A stretch of DNA of 9,770 bases from an uncultured Oscillospiraceae bacterium (GTDB lineage Bacteria; Bacillota; Clostridia; Oscillospirales; Acutalibacteraceae): contig UQQR01000045.1 in NCBI GenBank assembly GCA_900543215.1, forward strand, positions 1 through 9,770, read 5' to 3'. Position numbers and translations under genes: made by a program. Numbering within the stretch: position 1 is the first letter of the stretch; every line of letters begins with the position of its first letter. Under the pieces are notes generated by a model. The model ran no database searches. It saw nothing but the letters and a program-made list of their open reading frames with translations, and was not told where the DNA came from. This document shows positions 5,233-9,770 of the stretch, one piece after another.

Positions 5233-6288
5233 ATGTTAAATTTAAGTTTGATGATAATAGGATTAGTGCTGAACATAATATGTGTTTGGTGCATTACGTT
5301 GCTTAAAAATAAAGAAAAGATGCCTACCGCAATACAGTATTTTAAATATGTTTTGGGAGTCTTTATCGGTATAGGTATTTCTTTTTTCTGTAAGCCTTTT
5401 TGCGCCGACAGCACCGTTATTTTCGGACTTTTCGGAGGAGTATTCAGCGAAAGTATGGTAATATTCTTTCTTACTCTAAAACAGTCATATAAAGAAAACA
5501 CAGTTATAGATTATTACGACGGAGGCAATCCTGAAAGATTTTTTATTACGGGAGACAAGCATCGTAATTTCGACAGAGTTAAGGCGTTTTGCCGCAATAT
5601 GAAAACCCGTCGCAAGGATGTATTAATAGTGTTGGGAGATGCGGGCTTTAATTACTATGATGATAAAAGGGACGATAAGCTAAAATCGGAAATATCCGCA
5701 CTTAATATTACCTTATTCTGTCTGCACGGTAATAAAGAAAACAGACCGCAAAATGTTGGGACCTACGGTATACGGAGCTTTTGCGGAGGAAAGGTCTATT
5801 ATGAACCTAAATATCCTAACATATATTTTGCAATTGACGGAGAAATATATACCTTTGAAGGCAAAAAGTATATGGTTGTCGGCGGAGCGCACAGCGTTGA
5901 TAAGCTTCGCTGCTTAGAAGAAAAAAAGCCTTTCTGGTCTGATGAAATGCCTAACAGCGAAACAAAATCAAAGGTGGAGTTAAGGCTGGCAGAGGAGAAT
6001 AACCGCATATACGGAATGCTCACACACACCTGTCCGATTGAATATCTGCCTACCGAAATGTTTATGTCTACAAGACAAAACGTAGCGGTGAAAAGGAAGC
6101 CGCGAAAGGCAAAATCCAAAAAGCTCTTTAAGCCTGATATTGACCGCTCTACAGAAATTTGGCTCGGCGAGCTTGAAAAGAAGCTCGATTATAACATATG
6201 GTTTTGCGGTCATTATCACATTGATAAGCAGTTAGACAAGATTAATATGCTTTGCAACGATATACGGCCTTTGCATTTAGGGCTTTAA
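5233..6288 (+). CDS. Membrane-anchored metallophosphoesterase fusion
   Basis: The 351-aa protein fuses about 95 N-terminal residues with three hydrophobic segments (about 4-24, 38-57, 62-82) to a calcineurin-like phosphoesterase. The enzyme part begins at RFFITGDKHRNF, which is where stand-alone relatives start. Metal-ligand motifs are D108/H110 (GDKH), D136 (LGDAG), N167 (HGNKENRP), H265 (LTHTCP) and H327/H329 (CGHYH). The usual GNH motif reads GNK, so the histidine that normally assists catalysis is lysine 168. The loop at 287-297 is strongly basic. The class hydrolyses phosphodiesters or phosphomonoesters with two metal ions; the substrate here is unknown. GAAGGA lies upstream of the ATG. 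The next gene begins 11 nt downstream, so the two form an operon. Confidence 0.82.
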   Translation: MLNLSLMIIGLVLNIICVWCITLLKNKEKMPTAIQYFKYVLGVFIGIGISFFCKPFCADSTVIFGLFGGVFSESMVIFFLTLKQSYKENTVIDYYDGGNPERFFITGDKHRNFDRVKAFCRNMKTRRKDVLIVLGDAGFNYYDDKRDDKLKSEISALNITLFCLHGNKENRPQNVGTYGIRSFCGGKVYYEPKYPNIYFAIDGEIYTFEGKKYMVVGGAHSVDKLRCLEEKKPFWSDEMPNSETKSKVELRLAEENNRIYGMLTHTCPIEYLPTEMFMSTRQNVAVKRKPRKAKSKKLFKPDIDRSTEIWLGELEKKLDYNIWFCGHYHIDKQLDKINMLCNDIRPLHLGL

Positions 6289-6299
6289 GGTGACGAGAA

Positions 6300-7412
6300 A
6301 TGATAACTGTTTTGAGCCCCGCTCTTATATTTTTTTCGGTGGTAATTATAGGATTGTTTTTAGGACATATAAAAATACGTTCAATTTCTTTGGATGTATC
6401 AGCCGTACTTATTGAGGCTATTGCGGCAGGCTTTTTGCTTTCACATTATTTGCCGACAGTTTTTGACGCTGAATTTAAAGTTGCAATGTCTCAGTATTCA
6501 AAATTAGGGATTGCGCTGTTTGTATCGGTAATCGGTGTAAGTGCGGGCGCTACCGTTGAGAAGGGAAATATTAAAAAGGCTTTAATATGCCTTGCAGCGG
6601 GAGCATCAACGGTGTTTGTCGGCTTTGTTACCGCTGTTGTCATAAGAGTTATTGATAGGTCTGCCGATATATCTTTTTTACTGGGAATATTATGCGGCGC
6701 ATTGACAAGCACACCCGGACTTGCCTGCGTGTGTGATATGCGAAATATTGATCCGTCGGTCGCCTCCGCGGGATACGGTGCGGCTTATCTGTTTGGGGTT
6801 ATAGGCGTGGTTTTATTTGTTCAGGTGTTTTTGCGGAAAGCTGAAAAACCACAAAGCGAAAAAGTGGTTTCGGGTGACCCCAAAAATTGCAGAACAGACG
6901 GTTTGGCTATAATCGCCGCTACAGCAGTTATCGGGACGGCTTTAGGCGGCTTAAAAATTCCGATTCTAAACCATTCTGTTGGTACAGCGGGAGGAATATT
7001 GATTGCAGGAATAATATTCGGTATCCTTGCAGATAAGTTTTTGAATATGAAAAAGTGCATAAACGGTTTAGCTATATATCGTAATTTTGGGTTGATGCTT
7101 TTCTTTGTCGGCAACGGCATATCGGCGGGAGAAAATCTTAATATGCTGTCGGATGTTAAGTGGTTTGCTTACGGAGCGCTTATAACTGTTAGCTGTATAT
7201 TTGTCGGAAACGTTTGGGGATGTTTTATTTTCAAAAAAAACACGGTGGCAAGATTGTCCGTAATAGCGGGAGGTATGACAAGCACACCCGCATACGGGGT
7301 GATTATAAGAAAAACCGAAAATATTGATATAACGGTATACAGCTTTACATATTTAGGAGCATTGTGCGGAGTGGTATTTGGATTATGCATATTAAATATA
7401 ATAAGATTTTGA
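6300..7412 (+). CDS. AspT/YidE-like membrane transporter, compact form
   Basis: The 370-aa polytopic protein has two homologous halves of about five helices each. Matching signatures are GALTSTPGLA (133-142) and GGMTSTPAYG (324-333), each preceded by a VSVIGVSAGA or VGNGISAGEN-type motif. This duplicated layout is that of the Asp-Al_Ex (aspartate:alanine exchanger, YidE/YbjL) family. Characterised members are over 500 residues and carry TrkA_C domains between the halves; here only a short polar linker (about 178-198) remains, so a regulatory module is missing. The transported substrate is unknown. Translation is probably coupled to the phosphoesterase gene: AAGGTGA overlaps that gene's stop. 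The stop codon faces the convergent DUF6076-type gene 55 nt away. Confidence 0.75.
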   Translation: MITVLSPALIFFSVVIIGLFLGHIKIRSISLDVSAVLIEAIAAGFLLSHYLPTVFDAEFKVAMSQYSKLGIALFVSVIGVSAGATVEKGNIKKALICLAAGASTVFVGFVTAVVIRVIDRSADISFLLGILCGALTSTPGLACVCDMRNIDPSVASAGYGAAYLFGVIGVVLFVQVFLRKAEKPQSEKVVSGDPKNCRTDGLAIIAATAVIGTALGGLKIPILNHSVGTAGGILIAGIIFGILADKFLNMKKCINGLAIYRNFGLMLFFVGNGISAGENLNMLSDVKWFAYGALITVSCIFVGNVWGCFIFKKNTVARLSVIAGGMTSTPAYGVIIRKTENIDITVYSFTYLGALCGVVFGLCILNIIRF

Positions 7413-7467
7413 GTTTGATTAAGTCAAAAATTACACCGCATAAAACAAAGAAAAGCGCAGGGAAAGA
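7413..7467. other. Convergent intergenic gap without a clear terminator
   Basis: This 55-nt spacer separates the ends of the AspT-like gene and the DUF6076-type gene. I found no GC-rich hairpin with a T-tract on either strand. Confidence 0.4.
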
Positions 7468-7908
7468 CTATTTCCGTATCGTGGTATAATAATCCTCAAA
7501 AGATATTTTTTCTGCCTCTGCGGAGTCTCTTAATTTTGATGCAAAGCGTGACCATTCTTCAAACTGAGCGGCAGTCATTTTCTTTTTTAAATACCGTGCG
7601 TAATGCGCTTTGTAGGCGCGGTTATAGGTCTGCCAGACAGGATCGTTTTTGCACTTGTCGTCATATCGCCGTCTGGCTCCTACATCACGGCAGGTTTTGT
7701 CCGGCTCGTCTTTAAGCGGACGGTCGCAATAGCTGAAATATTTTCCGCCTCTAATCAAGAAGAAAGCGCCGCACAGCTTACAGCGGTTTGGAATATAGTT
7801 TTTCTTGACACCGCTTAAAAAATCATAATACAAAAATGACTGCAAATCTTCAAAGGCGATTTCCTCACACAAAATAGGTTCGCCGTCGCTGTCCTTCAAA
7901 ACCTTGTA
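7468..7908 (-). pseudogene. DUF6076-type protein, C-terminal half (split by insertion)
   Basis: The 145 residues from the junction to the stop begin KVLKDSDGEPILCEEIAF. They contain a cysteine motif, CKLCGAFFL then SYC, then KTCRDVGARRRYDDKC, that probably binds zinc. The pattern, followed by the basic NRAYKAHYARYLKKK segment, is what I recall of DUF6076-type proteins common on clostridial mobile elements; their function is unknown. There is no start codon with a ribosome binding site. Upstream the frame meets a TGA within a few codons, because the DNA changes to integrase sequence at 7906-7908. It continues in frame from the N-terminal half at 9075-9311. Confidence 0.78.
7906..7908. repeat. 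Left junction GTA of the integrase insertion
   Basis: GTA here and at 9075-9077 are the only bases shared across both junctions. In the DUF6076-type gene they are the same TAC (Tyr) codon on the minus strand, which is what makes the two halves rejoin in frame. Confidence 0.55.
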
Positions 7909-7999
7909 TACTCACGTTACAAAAGATATGCAGAGAGGTGCCGCCTATATAATCGGGAATATGATGAATGAAATAACGGGAGGCGGCAGATGTGTCTAA
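7907..7999 (+). pseudogene. C-terminal tail of a second tyrosine recombinase
   Basis: The frame reads YTHVTKDMQRGAAYIIGNMM and ends ...GGGRCV-TAA at 7997-7999. This matches the end of clostridial integrases from the catalytic tyrosine box (YTHVT-x-x-MQ-x-x-AA) to the stop. The rest of this recombinase is absent: immediately upstream the sequence is the DUF6076-type gene. Its stop codon overlaps the GTG start of the complete integrase by a few bases, as in tandem recombinase genes. So the parent element probably had two adjacent integrase genes, or this is the tail that the circular form supplies. Confidence 0.65.
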
Positions 8000-9299
8000 G
8001 AGAAGAAAGAGTGGTGAAGGTACGTTACGGCTAAGAAAGGACGGCAGATGGGAGGGCAGAGTGGTTATAGGTTATGACAATAAAAATATTCCCATAACCA
8101 AAAATGTCACCGCAAAAACAAAAACCGGATGTGCCGAAAAGCTTGAAAAGCTGAAAGAGCAATATATTAAACCAACCGAAAAAATTACAGCGGATATGAC
8201 CTTCGGTGAGTGGATAGATTTTTGGTATAGGACATACTGTAAAAATACAATCCGCAAGGCGACGCAGGAGGAGCGCGAGAATTGTATATATAATCATATA
8301 ATTCCCGCCGTTGGAAATATACCGTTAAAAGCTTTGAAAACCGCGGATTTACAGCAGTTCTACAACCACGAAAAGCAGAGCGGAAGAAAAATACGGATTG
8401 ATATTTACGGAGAGGGATTATCCGACAGAAGGGTACATCTGATACATTCGAGCTGTCGGTCGGCGCTGGAACGGGCTGTTGATGACGGACTGATTAATAT
8501 AAATCCCGCTGACGGCACAAAGCTCCCAAAGGATATTCCGAAGGAAATGAAAATTTTAAAAAGTGACGAGATAGCAAGGTTTCTGTATCAGGCTAATGAG
8601 GAGGGATACTACGAGCTGTTTCTGCTTGAATTAATGACAGGTATGCGGCGAGGAGAGATACTTGCTCTTAAATGGAGTGACCTTGATTTTAAAACCGGTG
8701 AGCTGAAAATTGAGCGTCAGGTGCGGGGAGGAGTAATATCCGTTCCGAAAACCAAGTCGTCTGTAAGGACAATTATACTTCCGACAGCATTGTTGGAAAT
8801 TCTTTCGGAGCATAAGAAAACAGTAAATTCCGAGTGGATATTTCCGTCACCGAAAGACAGCAGTAAAACCCGCGACCCGTCAGCAGTAAGAAAAAGACTG
8901 CAAATAATACTCGACAGGGCGGGTTGTAAGCGCGTGCGCTTTCACGATCTGCGGCACACTTTTGCGACACTGGCGCTTGAATACGGCATGGACGTGAAAA
9001 CCCTGTCGGCAACCATAGGGCATATGTCGGCAAAAACAACCCTTAATGTTTACAGCCATATAACCGACACTAAGGTAGGTCATAGGCGTTTCCTCGCTTT
9101 CTATATATTCATTGAATCTCTTACGGAAAGGCGGACAGCGTATCTGCCTCATGGTGGCTGTCAGTATCTCTGTGGGTGTGGCAGCGGTTGTTGTGATGAA
9201 TACCTGTGCTTCGGTAAAACGGAAGCCCACGCCTCTCGGTGCAAAATTCGGAACGGTCATCATCAGCCGTTCCATGCGTCTGTCATGTGGATTATCTGA
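7992..9299 (+). CDS. Tyrosine recombinase/integrase, with non-native tail
   Basis: The first 361 residues are an integrase. They comprise an AP2-like arm-binding domain (about 7-55; GEGTLRLRKDGRWEGRVVIG), a SAM-like core-binding domain (about 68-175) and a catalytic domain (about 185-361). Its active-site residues are R219 (TGMRRGE), K255 (PKTKSSVR), H318 and R321 (FHDLRHTF), H344 (IGHMS) and Y354 (NVYSHIT). It cuts and exchanges DNA at attachment sites. After ITDTK the frame runs into antisense of the DUF6076-type gene for 74 residues, an accidental cysteine-rich tail; the usual 10-30 residue C-terminus is missing. The GTG start has GGGAGG upstream and overlaps the preceding recombinase tail's stop. 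All catalytic residues are intact. Confidence 0.88.
   Translation: MSKRRKSGEGTLRLRKDGRWEGRVVIGYDNKNIPITKNVTAKTKTGCAEKLEKLKEQYIKPTEKITADMTFGEWIDFWYRTYCKNTIRKATQEERENCIYNHIIPAVGNIPLKALKTADLQQFYNHEKQSGRKIRIDIYGEGLSDRRVHLIHSSCRSALERAVDDGLININPADGTKLPKDIPKEMKILKSDEIARFLYQANEEGYYELFLLELMTGMRRGEILALKWSDLDFKTGELKIERQVRGGVISVPKTKSSVRTIILPTALLEILSEHKKTVNSEWIFPSPKDSSKTRDPSAVRKRLQIILDRAGCKRVRFHDLRHTFATLALEYGMDVKTLSATIGHMSAKTTLNVYSHITDTKVGHRRFLAFYIFIESLTERRTAYLPHGGCQYLCGCGSGCCDEYLCFGKTEAHASRCKIRNGHHQPFHASVMWII
9075..9077. repeat. Right junction GTA of the integrase insertion
   Basis: This is the second copy of the shared GTA. The integrase coding sequence stops resembling its family at the AAG codon just before it (9072-9074). 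The DUF6076-type gene starts on the other side. Confidence 0.55.
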
Positions 9300-9311
9300 A
9301 AATATGGTCAT
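9075..9311 (-). pseudogene. DUF6076-type protein, N-terminal half (split by insertion)
   Basis: The gene starts at the ATG at 9309-9311 behind an excellent AAGGAGAG ribosome binding site. It encodes 79 residues, MTIFSDNPHDRRMERLMMTV through FRKRFNEYIESEETPMTY, before the integrase insertion. Joined to the C-terminal half it would give a 224-residue protein, and the FR...F..Y......TY segment just ahead of KVLKDSDGEP is the order expected for this family. As it stands, minus-strand translation continues from the junction into antisense integrase sequence. Function is unknown; relatives are frequent on clostridial conjugative elements. Confidence 0.72.
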
Positions 9312-9333
9312 TGTTTCTCTCCTTGCTGTGAAA

Positions 9334-9370
9334 TAAAAAAAGCCCTCCGGTTTTTGTGTAACCGAAGGGC
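9334..9370 (-). terminator. Rho-independent terminator, minus strand
   Basis: GCCCTTCGGTT (9370-9360) pairs with AACCGGAGGGC (9352-9342), with one mismatch or wobble, followed by TTTTTTT on the minus strand. It lies 12 nt after the stop of the gene at 9382 and before the ribosome binding site of the DUF6076-type gene. The latter must therefore use read-through or its own promoter. Confidence 0.88.
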
Positions 9371-9381
9371 GATTGATAATA

Positions 9382-9768
9382 TTACATATTCTGTTGTGAA
9401 GCTGTCGACTGTTCAAAGGTCGGCGGCTCGGCTTCGAGGGAGGGATATCCGTCCGTGAGCTTTTCTTGGAGCTTATCGAGCTGCCGTTCCTGCTCATAGG
9501 TCAGCGTTTCGAAGTTGCCTTTGGCAAAGTCCACACAGCGACAAAGGTCTGCCGATTCATTCTCACTGAACAGGCGGTGTTTGTTGACGAGACCGGAGCG
9601 CACGGCAAAGGCTTCCTTGACATATTCATAGTTCGGAGAGTAATCTCCCCAGAACACCGAGTCGCCGTCTGCATTCTGTTTCCATGTGCAGAACATAAAG
9701 CCGTTCTTTTCACTGTAGGTTGCCGCCAACACGGTATCTCCGAAGGCGGCAAGTTGTCTGTAATCGGA
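9382..9768 (-). CDS. Conjugative-element-type hypothetical protein, C-terminal part
   Basis: The last 128 residues of a longer gene that runs off the window; the frame is open from the edge (SDYRQLAAFGDTVLAATYSE) to TAA. It contains FWGDYSPNYEYVKEAFAVRS, then NKHRLFSE, and ends in an acidic, Gln/Ser-rich tail. The style resembles small accessory ORFs of Tn1549-like clostridial conjugative transposons, often near antirestriction genes. I cannot name the family with certainty and propose no function. Codon use is more GC-rich at third positions than in the lysis and phosphoesterase genes, which suggests a different origin. The terminator at 9334-9370 ends its transcript. Confidence 0.6.
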   Translation of the reverse strand, partial: SDYRQLAAFGDTVLAATYSEKNGFMFCTWKQNADGDSVFWGDYSPNYEYVKEAFAVRSGLVNKHRLFSENESADLCRCVDFAKGNFETLTYEQERQLDKLQEKLTDGYPSLEAEPPTFEQSTASQQNM

Positions 9769-9770
9769 GA

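Larger units (their letters stand above)
7906..9077 (+). mobile_element. Minimal integrase-only insertion, 1169 bp
   Basis: Removing 1169 bp, with one of the two GTA copies (7906-7908 or 9075-9077), joins the two halves of the minus-strand DUF6076-type gene in frame: ...EETPMTY then KVLKDSDGEP. The removed DNA carries one integrase catalytic region (7992-9074) and, at its left end, the last 30 or so residues of another tyrosine recombinase. There are no passenger genes. Only 3 bp (GTA) are shared at the two junctions. That is compatible with Tn916-type integrases, which tolerate mismatched coupling sequences; the precise crossover cannot be resolved. Confidence 0.7.

Noticed and set aside
3140..9299. 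A complete prophage
   Set aside because: Holin, endolysin and integrase are present, but there are no capsid, tail, terminase or replication genes, and the integrase belongs to a separate small insertion.
7906..9299. A RIT element (three overlapping tyrosine recombinases)
   Set aside because: There is one complete recombinase plus one tail, no third gene, and the complete one has the AP2-like N-terminus of Tn916/phage-type integrases.
8880..9497. A 205-residue minus-strand protein reading through the right integrase junction
   Set aside because: Only the part from 9311 to 9075 is genuine coding sequence; the rest is antisense of the integrase or lies upstream of the true start and across the terminator.
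1..9770. CRISPR arrays, tRNA or rRNA genes
   Set aside because: No regularly spaced direct repeats and no cloverleaf or rRNA-like conserved segments were seen on either strand.

Overview
The window looks like the accessory genome of a low-GC Gram-positive gut-type bacterium, most likely a Clostridia/Oscillospirales member. The reasons are the strong AGGAGG-type ribosome binding sites, the A/T-rich intergenic DNA, UUCG-loop terminators, a Hol44-like holin with a clostridial phage-type amidase, and DUF6076 and conjugative-element-type genes. The lineage is inferred; there is no rRNA or housekeeping marker. No tRNA, rRNA or CRISPR array was seen.

Layout: (1) 1-~340, a broken minus-strand gene fragment. 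(2) ~340-~1950, an apparently intact IS110-family insertion sequence. Its DEDD/serine transposase is on the minus strand, and a structured noncoding leader upstream of it has the position, size and folding expected of a bridge RNA. (3) 2019-2975, a small membrane-anchored protein closed by a UUCG terminator, then a decayed RHS/YD-repeat stub and an unassigned ORF; this looks like an eroded RHS effector/immunity locus. (4) 3027-5186, a self-contained lysis unit: promoter, HTH regulator, XhlA-like protein, holin, amidase, terminator. (5) 5233-7412, a two-gene operon of a metallophosphoesterase with a fused membrane domain and an AspT/YidE-like membrane protein. (6) 7468-9311, one minus-strand DUF6076-type gene split by a tyrosine-integrase insertion. 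(7) 9334-9770, the end of another minus-strand gene, of conjugative-element type, with its terminator.

The most striking observation is at 7906-9077. The two halves of the DUF6076-type gene join in frame at a shared GTA if exactly 1169 bp are removed. What is removed holds only one full integrase catalytic region plus, at the other end, the tail of a second integrase. It looks like a minimal integrase-only mobile unit, with both ends at the same place in the integrase fold, next to the catalytic tyrosine.

The second is the IS110 leader. It contains a 12-nt stretch that nearly repeats (11/12, the difference being compatible with a G-U pair) a sequence on the outer side of the element, as a bridge-RNA target guide would. 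Exact IS ends could not be fixed.
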